A stretch of DNA of 26,032 bases from Emiliania huxleyi CCMP1516 (taxonomy: Eukaryota > Haptophyta > Isochrysidales > Noelaerhabdaceae): contig NW_005200844.1 of NCBI RefSeq assembly GCF_000372725.1, positions 218,684 through 244,715 on the forward strand, in the 5' to 3' direction. Position 1 is the first letter of the stretch. The number at the start of each line of letters is the position of its first letter. Shown piece after piece: positions 19,616-26,032 of this stretch. A program made the position numbers and the translations under genes. The notes beneath the pieces were generated by a model. The model ran no database searches. It was not told where the DNA came from and saw nothing but the letters and a program-made list of their open reading frames with translations.

Positions 19616-19957
19616 GCTGGCCATGTCAGCCGCGCAGGGACCCTCCCGCGGGTCCAACCCGAAGCGCTCGACCGCTCGACGGCGCAAGTCGGCTGACGGA
19701 GCGAGCCGCATAGCCCTCCAGTGCTCACCGCAGGATCAGGCCCGACCGGCCCACGCTCACGGCCTGGCCTGCCTGTGGACCAGCAAACTCGTTGGCTGTA
19801 CGCGAGCAAAGAGCTGCGTGGCTGGGTTGTGAGCATACCGTCCCCGTTGCGCCCTTTCCCTCAGTGGAGGGCCGTCCCTGCCCTCGGGAGTAACTCGACT
19901 GTACACCCCTCCCTACTCTCTAGCTAAGGGCTCTGTTCACAGCGGGGGGGCAGTGGT

Positions 19958-20045
19958 TGTCCTGGCGGAGTCCTGGCGGAGTCCTGACAGAGTCCTGACA
20001 GAGTCCTGACAGAGTCCTGACGGAGTCCTGACAGAGTCCTGACGG
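19958..20045. repeat. 11-bp satellite cctgacagagt, array 2
   Basis: Eight copies, the first two as cctggcggagt. Same orientation as array 1, although the adjacent 27-bp arms are inverted. Confidence 0.95.
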
Positions 20046-20209
20046 CCTATTTTGGAGGTTTTCAACTTTGAGGTATTGTTACTATGTGAGGGTGAAATGA
20101 ATGAATCAGTTCTTTGGGACAGTGCAATCCTTTTAATTATTACCTCCAACTCAAAAAAAGTCTGATGTCAAACGGACAACGGGGTCCCTTATGGTGGCCT
20201 GTAAGGGTA

Positions 20210-20236
20210 AGGTGCGGGAGGTCCACAAACCAGGTT
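20210..20236 (-). repeat. 27-bp inverted repeat, right arm
   Basis: Exact reverse complement of 18936-18962. It ends 8 bp from the Hint gene's stop codon, so it would lie in that gene's 3' untranslated region. Confidence 0.95.
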
Positions 20237-20244
20237 TTCGCGCA

Positions 20245-21557
20245 TTACTTGCGCGCCGTGATCTTGCGCACGCCAAGAGTGGCGGCGGCCGTGACGGCCA
20301 CGGCAGCGGCGACCTCGAGCGATGAGAATGGCTCGACCACCTGGTCGAGCAACGAAGCGAAAGCGGGCGACGGGGTGGGGAGGAGTGAGGACACGTGAGA
20401 TACAACTTGGGACGGCGGGAGAGGGCTCACCTCGCCATCGATGTAGTGCATCGGCTTGGGGTTCACGGCCGCTACGACGAGGCGGCCGAGGGTGGGGCAG
20501 ACCGCCTCGACGAGCGGGACGAGGTACTTGTTGCGCGCGACTACGGCCGGACTGTTGTACGAGGTCGCGACGCCGTCGACGACCGGCCAGCCGCCGCGCA
20601 TGGTGAGCGGGCTGTGCAGCCCGTCGGCCACGACCTTGGTTATCTTGAGGACGGGCGCCTGGCAGGAGGGGGGGGGGGGGGGGGGCTCGCATCGGGAGAG
20701 GCAGGTGTGTGTGTGGTGCTGGGGGTAGAGACGCGCCTGCACGAGCGTGTCCGCGGCCGGCGACGCGAGCCAGATCGTCTCTCCGACGGCAACCTCGGAC
20801 GCCTGCTTGAGCGCCTTTGCCGGGCCGGCGGGCAGCTTGTGCGTCGGGGTGAGCGTGACCGTCGCCGTCGCGGTGGCGAGCGAGAGGAAAGCCGCCTTGG
20901 CGGACGGGTCGGCCAGCGAAAAGGAGGAGACGACGTCGAAGCCGAGGGTGCCTAGTAGAAGTAAGCGACTGTGAAACAGATGAAAACGCTGCCTCTCACG
21001 CCATCGAAAGCGAGGGTGCCGTCGGCCGCCGCAGCGAGGATGGAGTCGCCGGCGGAGAGGGAGGAGAGGGGGGAAGTAGCGCCGTCGGCGCGCTGGACCG
21101 TCGCAGAGCTCGGGAAGCACGGCGGGTCCGACGGAGGCGGCGGCGGCGGCGACGGCGAGGCGGAGGGAGGCGGCGGCAGAGGCGGCGGCGAGGCCGGCGG
21201 CGAGGGAGGGCACGCAAGCGAGCCCCACGAATTCCCCACGAATCGGTCGTCCCACACGATCGTCTGTGCGTCGAAGCTGGCGTGCATGAGCGCCTTGTTG
21301 CAGTCGCTGAGGAAGGTGGCGTCGTGGAACATGTAGTCCATGTTGAGGGCCGCCGACACGTCCCACGAGCTGAGGTCCTTGTCGAAGGAGGAGGCGCCGC
21401 GGAACATGCCGTGCATGTCGCGAACCGACGACGTGTTCCACGATGAGATGTCCTTGTCGATGCCGTCGGCTCTTCTTGTGTGCCGGCACAGAGCTCCGTG
21501 CAAGCCGTCCAACGTGATCGTGACGAGTGTATCGCTTTGACGGATCGACCGTACTTG
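20245..21557 (-). CDS. DUF285 (BspA-like) repeat protein with C-terminal Hedgehog-type Hint domain, 5' incomplete
   Basis: The N-terminal part has two 25-residue DUF285-like repeats (DISSWNTSSVRDMHGMFRGA, then DLSSWDVSAALNMDYMFHDA). A linker (PPSPPASPPPLPPPP) precedes CFPSSATVQRADG, the Hint start with its nucleophile Cys, then LSSLSAGDSILAAAADG, TLGFDVVSSFSLAD, LTPTHKLPA (T-x-x-H block), VAVGETIWLAS, and LHSPLTMRGGWPVVDGVATS, matching Hedgehog Hint order. Hint domains self-cleave at the Cys and release the N-terminal part; metazoan Hedgehog adds cholesterol, whereas other Hint proteins may only hydrolyse. The C-terminus is hydrophobic and Ala/Val-rich, then basic (VRKITARK), a possible membrane anchor. 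Three introns are proposed: 20952-21019, 20659-20736 and 20341-20430. The frame is open upstream to about 21557 but no start or signal peptide is evident; a retroelement-tail motif lies at 21636. Confidence 0.75.
20341..20430 (-). other. GT-AG intron, 90 nt
   Basis: Donor gcgag|gtgagccc, acceptor cgaccag. Joins HYIDGE to VVEPFSSLE in frame. No stop inside. Confidence 0.55.
20659..20736 (-). other. GC-AG intron, 78 nt, with a long C-run
   Basis: The intron starts gcgcgtctctac and the exon starts gcgcccgtcctc. A run of about 16 C (G on the plus strand) before cctgccag acts as the pyrimidine tract. Removing it joins DTLVQ to APVLKITKVV. Confidence 0.6.
20952..21019 (-). other. GC-AG intron, 68 nt, with 22-nt exon-start duplication
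   Basis: The intron starts gcaccctcgctttcgatggc and the next exon starts gcaccctcggcttcgacgtc, about 18 of 22 identical. Acceptor cttctactag. The length is not a multiple of three; splicing is required and restores AADG-TLGFDVV. Confidence 0.8.
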
Positions 21558-21635
21558 TTATCAAGACTGACATGACGTACACAGTGACACATCAAACGAC
21601 ACATGCTCTCCCACCCGCCGGGACGCAACTCTGCT

Positions 21636-21690
21636 GTTGGGGCGACACTGGGCACGGGACTGGCGCGCACTGGCACTAACACAGGTACAC
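21636..21690 (-). mobile_element. Fragment of the retroelement tail, copy 3
   Basis: Plus strand cgacactgggcacgggactg, continuing gcgcgcactggcactaacac and aggtacacc, matches the same part of the copies at 11080-11482 and 24138-24420. Only about 50 bp is retained and no target duplication was found. Confidence 0.75.
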
Positions 21691-22885
21691 CAGATTTTTA
21701 GAAGCCAACCATCCAAGCCAACAAGAAATATACGTACGACTAACTGACAGCTTTCTTGCATTTGAGTGAGTCACACACACACGACATACACGAGCACACG
21801 ACACCACACGACAGGAACACAGACACAGACACAGACATGGCGCCGGCCCCCTGATTTAGAGACCTCGAGAGAGCAAAACTGTACTCCCCCCCATTCTGTA
21901 CCCCACACCACATTCCCCCGTCCATTCTGTACCCCACATTCCCCCGACGGCCCTTTGCCTGACTCCACACAAGGCAAGCCAAGCACTTTACTCGTCCGCT
22001 CGCGCTTGCCGCGCCGCATTGCGCCCGACTATGCCGCCGCGAGCTGCACGCCTAGACCCCCGCGACGTCTATTGCTCACGGAACCCGCCGCCCCCTCACC
22101 ACCCCCACCACGCGATGCGCCGTCGCTCGTCGCGCGAGCGTCTGCACCCCCCTCGGCGCACCGCCTGCCTACTCCCGCTCGCAGGTGCAGCCGCTGCCAT
22201 CGAGGAAGCCGCGAGACGCGTCCGCTGCTGCCCATTCCCCGCCCTTTGTCCCGCGCGACCGCCCTCCCTCTCTTCTAGCAAGAGAGCGACCCGCTCTCGC
22301 TGCTCGCCAATCGCCGCCCGGCTCCAGTCCGAGCGCCGAGGACGCGAGAGAGCGTGCCGGCGGCCTCGTCTCGACGCTCACGCCGCGACGTGCTGCCCGT
22401 AGGCGTGGCTCTCCTCTCTCCGGCTCGCTCTCTGTCTTCCCATTCAGCATGCACATGCCATTTATGGACCATTCCCGAATGTCCCCCTTATTTCTTTTTC
22501 TCTCTGAGGCGAGGCTGGAGGGCATGGGGGCGGGGGGCGGCTGGGGGGCTGGGTGGGTGGGTGGGTGGGTGGATGGCGGGCTCGAGACTGCGCGACTGAT
22601 CCTCTTCCGTGGGAATATTCCCCCCGAGATTGTATCATCCCGTATACCCCATAAACCCCCATATTGCCATATACCCCCATATACCCCCATATACCCCCAT
22701 ATACCCCCCAGACACGTCAATACCAGTTTGTTACCCTCTTTCACACAGTCGCGGTCCCGTAGGCGCTTGCCTTTCCTGCTACGAGCCGAGATCGACCTGA
22801 GATTGAGAGCGCTGGCCTGCACTCCCCCCATGGGACACAATCTTCAACCGCTTCTTGACTCTCTGCAGGAATTCATTCGATCAAC
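21691..22885. other. Long interval without a recognised gene
   Basis: Contains CA-rich simple sequence (21770-21835), a repeated ccattctgtaccccacattc block (21890-21950), GC-rich sequence with weak open frames (22000-22480), gggtggatgg-like GT/G runs (22540-22575), and a ten-base satellite at 22655-22708. It may hold 5' parts of the flanking divergent genes. Confidence 0.4.
22655..22708. repeat. 10-bp satellite atataccccc
   Basis: About five copies of atataccccc with a degenerate leading part (ataaacccccatattgccat). Confidence 0.9.
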
Positions 22886-23332
22886 ATGCTCAAACTCGCG
22901 CTCGTGCCGGCCGCCGGTGACAAGCTCGTGCTCAAGCAGAGCATCATGCTGCTCGCAACCTTCCTTGCCTTCATCACGTCTCACGCGGCTAGCTTCACTG
23001 CTGCGCGAACGGGCGTCAGCCCCGATATGGCTCTCGATAAGCATAAACCAGCAGCTACTGAAGCACTTCCCCCGGAGGAGATCGAGGAGATCAAGGAAGC
23101 CTTCGACTTGTTCGAATCGGGGTGCAAGAAAAAAGGCTCGACATGCGAGACTGACTCAGACTGTGGCCACACAGAGGACCATGAAATGAACTGCAAATGT
23201 GTGAGTCTTCGGTGCAAGGAAAATGTGCAGAACAACTACTGCAACGAATACGGTTCGGCGTGCACGCGCGACGGCGACTGTGGCGGCCACGGCTGCAAGT
23301 GCTACGAGGACGGCTGCCAGAAGAAGAAGTAA
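22886..23332 (+). CDS. Secreted or membrane-anchored peptide with EF-hand-like helix and two six-Cys units
   Basis: 148 residues. Residues 17-36 (KQSIMLLATFLAFITSHAAS) form a hydrophobic segment, a late signal sequence or anchor. Residues 61-77 (LPPEEIEEIKEAFDLFE) match the entering helix of centrin/calmodulin EF-hand 1 (E-I-x-E-A-F-D-L-F), but the calcium loop is replaced by SGCKKKGS. Two Cys units follow, spaced C-x6-C-x5-C-x9-C-x-C-x4-C (80-110) and C-x6-C-x5-C-x4-C-x-C-x4-C (119-144), a knottin-like pattern with DSDC and DGDC. The protein ends in KKK. Codon usage is less GC-biased than its neighbours. An intron separating an EF-hand-derived exon from the Cys part is possible, but the frame is unbroken. 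Function unknown. Confidence 0.65.
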   Translation: MLKLALVPAAGDKLVLKQSIMLLATFLAFITSHAASFTAARTGVSPDMALDKHKPAATEALPPEEIEEIKEAFDLFESGCKKKGSTCETDSDCGHTEDHEMNCKCVSLRCKENVQNNYCNEYGSACTRDGDCGGHGCKCYEDGCQKKK

Positions 23333-23362
23333 AGGCGAAGGCGGCGGCGGCGGCAGCACACA

Positions 23363-23629
23363 ATGTGGTGGAGAAGCCTGAGGTGTGAGATTTGGGGAGG
23401 TGCGGGCGGCGCAAGGAGTACAAGGGCGTCGCGCTGCCCTCAGCGGGGTGGTGTGTCGCATTGGGTACCCAAACTTCCGGCGGGGAAGCCGCCGGACTGG
23501 ATGCTCTCGCCCGACTACAAAGGCTTGGAGTGGCGTGTTTACGGCAGCTGGCCCAACTGCGTGCCCATGAAGAAGGGGCCGCGGCGTGACAAAACCGGCC
23601 GATGGGTGTCTAGCGGGTGGGTTGAATAG
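23363..23629 (+). CDS. Hypothetical 88-residue protein
   Basis: The frame ends PAGKPPDWMLSPDYKGLEW, then VYGSWPNCVP and a basic tail to GWVE. The second half has a varied, Trp/Tyr/Lys-containing composition unlike a GC-rich shadow frame, while the first 35 residues look random. An upstream segment in another frame (RRKEYKGVALPSAGW) repeats the YKG theme, so a short intron near 23440-23480 is possible. No family recognised. It may be an exon of the gene starting at 22886 or a separate gene. Confidence 0.35.
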   Translation: MWWRSLRCEIWGGAGGARSTRASRCPQRGGVSHWVPKLPAGKPPDWMLSPDYKGLEWRVYGSWPNCVPMKKGPRRDKTGRWVSSGWVE

Positions 23630-23769
23630 TCTATAGTCGGCGTGTGAGAGCGGGGAGGGCTGCGCGAGGTTGGAAGGATCGGCTTCTTACACAGCCCCCT
23701 TCCCCGCAGCGAGTCCCCTCCAACCCTGCCACCCGCGCTAGGTCTCGGGCGGCGAAGGGGTCACTCCCG

Positions 23770-24442
23770 GTGAACCTTCTTTTCTACCAGGCTGGGATTG
23801 AGAGCAGCCTCGCTCTCAATCCTAGAAGTCGAAGGATTGTGAGCAGCACTCCTCGCAATCGTAGCATCTCTGTGCGATTGTGAGCACCCACGCTCGCAAT
23901 CCTACGTCTTCTAGGACGAAGAGCAGCTCCGCTCACAAGGTGACTGGTGACGCCTACGGCTACTACCAGCGCGCTCACAATCCGAGCAAAGTCTAGCTAG
24001 GGTTGCGAGCAGCTTAGCTCACAATCCTGGCAACATGCCTCCGATTGCGAGCAGGAGCGCTCACAATCCTAGCGAGGCGCTCACAATCCTTCGACTTCTA
24101 GGATTGAGAGCGAGCTAGCCTGCCTGGTAGAAAAGAATTTTTCAACAAAACTCCCTCGCACGACACTGGGCACAGGACTGGGCACGGGACTGGCTCGCAC
24201 TGGCACTAACACAGGTACACCACGGGAGCCGCCTAAGCGACTCCTGCGAGGGTGGCGAGGCACTTAGCTCCGTGCACCCGCCCACCCCCGCCACAGGCAA
24301 GCTCATTCACAATCTGCTCTGCGATTGCCGTGTGAAGAACGACTGAGATGCGCTGCTTCTGCAGCCCCAGCCAGCTCTTGGTGGTCCAAGTCACCTCATC
24401 GAGGTACTGGGCCCGCGTCATAGAAAAGAAAGAAGGTTCGCC
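23770..24442. mobile_element. Terminal-inverted-repeat element (MITE-like), with 10-bp target duplication and a nested insertion
   Basis: gtcactcccg flanks the element at 23760-23769 and 24443-24452. The left end gtgaaccttcttttctacca and the inverted right end ggcgaaccttctttctttt are imperfect terminal repeats. A perfect 34-bp inverted pair lies just inside (23811-23844 against 24079-24112). Between them are about six to eight imperfect hairpins of the form gattgtgagc...gctcacaatc. There is no transposase frame. The retroelement tail at 24138-24420 interrupts the right end. Without it the element is about 380 bp. Confidence 0.8.
24138..24420 (-). mobile_element. 5'-truncated retroelement tail, copy 2, nested
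   Basis: 283 bp flanked by tagaaaagaa at 24128-24137 and 24421-24430. On the minus strand it carries the RAQYLDEVTWTTKSWLGL frame and the 3' motif shared with copy 1, ending ttttgttgaaaaa. It differs from copy 1 by a few substitutions, one 12-bp duplication (actgggcacagg) and small deletions that shift the frame, so it is not functional. Confidence 0.85.
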
Positions 24443-24462
24443 GTCACTCCCGACGACCTCGG

Positions 24463-24600
24463 GAACTAGCCGGGGCAGTCGGAGAAGGGGCAACTCCGTG
24501 CACGGACGGTCGGCCGTCAGAAAACACGCCTGCGTGGATCGCGTCACACCAATCCTCGCTACCCAACGCGGCCAAAGGATATCCACCTCGAGAACCTCGA
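24463..24600 (-). repeat. Dispersed repeat, interrupted copy (right part; left part about 23675-23759)
   Basis: Reverse complement of 8094-8231 over 138 bp without gaps. The remainder of the repeat lies on the other side of the terminal-inverted-repeat element, at 23675-23759, matching 8257-8336. Confidence 0.85.
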
Positions 24601-24694
24601 CACGCGCCAAAAGCCGATTTTTATTGTGGTGTTTTTGAAGGCTTGCCTGCGCCTCCGCGCCGCTGCTGCCAGCGAAGCTGCGCACTGCACTCCC

Positions 24695-26032
24695 ATGTCG
24701 GAGACGCCCGCGCGCCCTGCGCAGCCGCGCCGGCCCCGGGGAAATCGGCTGCAGGTCGTCGTGCGCAAGAGGCCGCTCAGCGGCCGCGAGGCCGAGCGGG
24801 GCCGGCGCGACGTGCTCGACATGCAGGCGGACGCCGAGGGGGCGTGGGTGATCGTGCACGAGCCCAAGACCAAGGTGGACCTGACCGCGTACATCGAGAC
24901 GCACAATTTCCGCTTCGACGGTGCCTTTGGCGAGGCCACCACCAACCGCACGCTGTACGCCGGCTCCGTGGCGCCGCTCGTCTCCCACCTCTTCGCCGGG
25001 CGCATCGCCACTTGCTTCGCCTACGGGGCCACCGGCGCGGGCAAGACGCACACCATGCTCGGCTCGCCGCAGGAGCACGGCATCTACTCCCTCGCCGCCA
25101 ACTCCATCTTTGAACGGATGGAGGCGTCGAATGGCGCCGGCGGCGAGGGTCTGGTGCTGCGGGTCTCCGCGTTTGAAATCTACGGCGGCAAGGCGGGCAC
25201 CACACCAGAGATGCAGCCGAGATGGCCCACCGCCCGAGACTGCGGACGAGTCCCCTCTGGCGGGCATCGCACGTGAGTGGCGAATTTAACGAGCGGCTGT
25301 TTGGCTTCAGGTGTTTGACTTGCTGCGCGGGAGCCTAGAAGCGGAATATCTCCCCATATCTCGCTCTACGCCCCCATACCTCGAGGCCTAGAAGCGGGAT
25401 ATCTCCCCATATCTCCCTCCACGCCCCCATACCTCGAGGCCTAGAAGCAAAGATGCGGATTCTGTCTTGCCGCAGCGCTCGAGAGGACACGCACTCGGCC
25501 GCATTCGGCCGCATTCGGCTGCATGCCCTGTACTCGCATCGACTCGCCTCCCTCTCTCGTATTCGCGCGGCGCTCAGACTCGGCTGCACGAGAGACCGTC
25601 CTCCCGCCCCGACGTCGGCGGGTGCATGCCGTCCTCCCGCCCCACTCGGCGTGCCTCGCGCCCCCGCAGGCACGCCAGGAAGCTGTGCCCGGTGCGCGAG
25701 GGCTCGAGGGAGCGAGCGGGGCCTATTCACAGCTGCAGGTGTGAAGAGAGCCTGTTCACAGGTGCGCGAGGACTCCAAGAAGCGAGTCCACGTCGTCGGC
25801 CTCACGCAGCGCCACTGCCACGACATCGACCACTACGCCTCCCTGCTCGCCGCGTCGCACGACGCGCGGCAGACCGCGGCCACGATGGCCAACGGCGTCT
25901 CGTCGCGCTCGCACGCCGTCCTGCAGCTCGCGCTCTGCAGGAGGGCGGCGGCGCGGCCCGCGGCGCGCGGGAGGCGCCCCCCCGCCGGGAGGGAGGAGGA
26001 GGAGGAGTTTTGCGAGGCGCGCCGGGTCCCCC
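24695..26032 (+). CDS. Kinesin-13 (MCAK-type) motor domain, 3' partial, at least 4 exons
   Basis: From ATG 24695, residues reach LQVVVRKRPLSGREAERG, the motor start. HEPKTKVDLT contains the KVD loop typical of kinesin-13 microtubule depolymerases. YGATGAGKTHTMLG is the P-loop. FEIYGGK continues after an intron as VFDLLRG, then HARKLCPVRED, SKKRVHVVGLTQ, and ANGVSSRSHAVLQLAL, which is switch I (N-x-x-SSRSHA). Kinesin-13 removes tubulin from microtubule ends and, in protists, sets spindle and flagellar length. Proposed introns are 25193-25310, 25331-25669 and 25692-25761. The switch II motif (DLAGSE) lies beyond the window. After switch I comes a basic then Glu-rich stretch (about 25940-26010) that may be a further intron or insertion. 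The N-terminus before the motor is short for the family; a leader exon upstream of the transposon locus is possible. Confidence 0.8.
25193..25310 (+). other. GC-AG intron, 118 nt
   Basis: ggcaag|gcgggc donor, ttggcttcag acceptor. Joins FEIYGGK to VFDLL, a conserved kinesin junction. The length is not a multiple of three, so splicing is required. No exon-start duplication seen. Confidence 0.75.
25331..25669 (+). other. Intron with 53-bp tandem repeat, apparent GA-AG
   Basis: Only a split-codon (phase 2) donor fits the acceptor cccccgcag at 25669, and the candidate at 25331 begins ga. It joins VFDLLRG to HARKLCPV. Inside, gcctagaagcggaatatctc starts a 53-bp unit repeated at 25333, 25386 and 25439 (the last partial). 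Confidence 0.5.
25333..25447. repeat. 53-bp tandem repeat, about 2.2 copies
   Basis: Units begin gcctagaagc at 25333, 25386 and 25439 and contain atatctccccatatct and cgcccccatacctcgag. It lies inside the kinesin intron. Confidence 0.95.
25692..25761 (+). other. GT-AG intron, 70 nt, with 25-nt exon-start duplication and the shared element
   Basis: The intron starts gtgcgcgagggctcgaggga and the next exon starts gtgcgcgaggactccaagaa; over 25 nt about 21 match. The acceptor is the end of the element, cctgttcacag. Splicing restores KLCP-VREDSKKRVHVVGL; without it the frame shifts. Confidence 0.85.
25722..25761 (-). mobile_element. Candidate introner core, copy B
   Basis: 40 bp, reverse complement of 17912-17951 with three mismatches. 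In this orientation its end supplies the AG acceptor. Confidence 0.75.

Noticed and set aside
19067..19836. Minus-strand frames with AAVGAAVGA and CQDS repeats
   Set aside because: They are direct translations of the 12-bp and 11-bp satellites.
24233..25267. 344-residue minus-strand frame across the kinesin start
   Set aside because: It merges antisense kinesin, the dispersed repeat and a retroelement tail by chance; no continuous family.

Overview
This is a GC-rich eukaryotic nuclear window. The best fit is a haptophyte or closely related red-lineage alga. The evidence is a fucoxanthin/chlorophyll a/c-type light-harvesting fragment, many short introns with GC-AG as well as GT-AG ends, secreted proteins with long SPPP linkers, and simple repeats inside and between genes. 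No bacterial operon logic, tRNA or rRNA was seen. Exon joins below were chosen by eye, from reading frame, protein-family fit and AG acceptors.

Layout. 87-1401 (+) is a PqiA-type four-helix membrane protein, cut by the window edge and by three introns, one filled with an 11-bp satellite. It converges on a truncated, frameshifted sulfatase (1489-2251, -) that abuts a 180-bp satellite (2261-3172). 3846-7913 (-) is a 1355-residue protein joining an SGNH/CE2-like esterase, a GH45 cellulase and a DNase I-like EEP domain through Pro-rich linkers and repeated Cys-rich modules. 8094-8336 is a dispersed repeat. An 81-unit TG tract (8804-8965) precedes a light-harvesting fragment lacking its first helix (9218-9651). 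10249-11032 (-) is a small secreted protein. 11080-11482 is a 5'-truncated retroelement tail with a 14-bp target duplication. 11736-16968 (-) is a large Sfi1-like repeat protein, divergent from a glutathione S-transferase (17100-18302, +) across only 131 bp. 18936-20236 is gene-poor, bounded by a perfect 27-bp inverted repeat and rich in 11-bp satellites. 20245-21557 (-) is a DUF285/BspA-repeat plus Hedgehog-type Hint protein. 22886-23332 (+) is a membrane-targeted peptide with two six-Cys units. 23760-24600 is a nested transposon locus. 24695 to the window end (+) is a kinesin-13 motor.

Main result. Many introns share one architecture. The intron begins with a diverged copy of the first ~12-40 nt of the downstream exon, so the donor (GT, GC, perhaps GA) lies in duplicated exon sequence and the AG acceptor sits just before the second copy. 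Two introns, in the GST and the kinesin, carry the same 40-bp element in opposite orientations (37/40 identical), each beside a ~24-bp imperfect duplication. This is the signature of introners (intron-generating transposons). A second result is a filled/empty site pair in the same window: a terminal-inverted-repeat element, itself hit by a retroelement tail, interrupts one copy of a repeat whose uninterrupted copy lies at 8094-8336.

The genes do not form one pathway. Sfi1-like repeats and kinesin-13 are both cytoskeletal, and the esterase-cellulase-EEP and DUF285-Hint proteins both look extracellular, but no functional link is shown by position.
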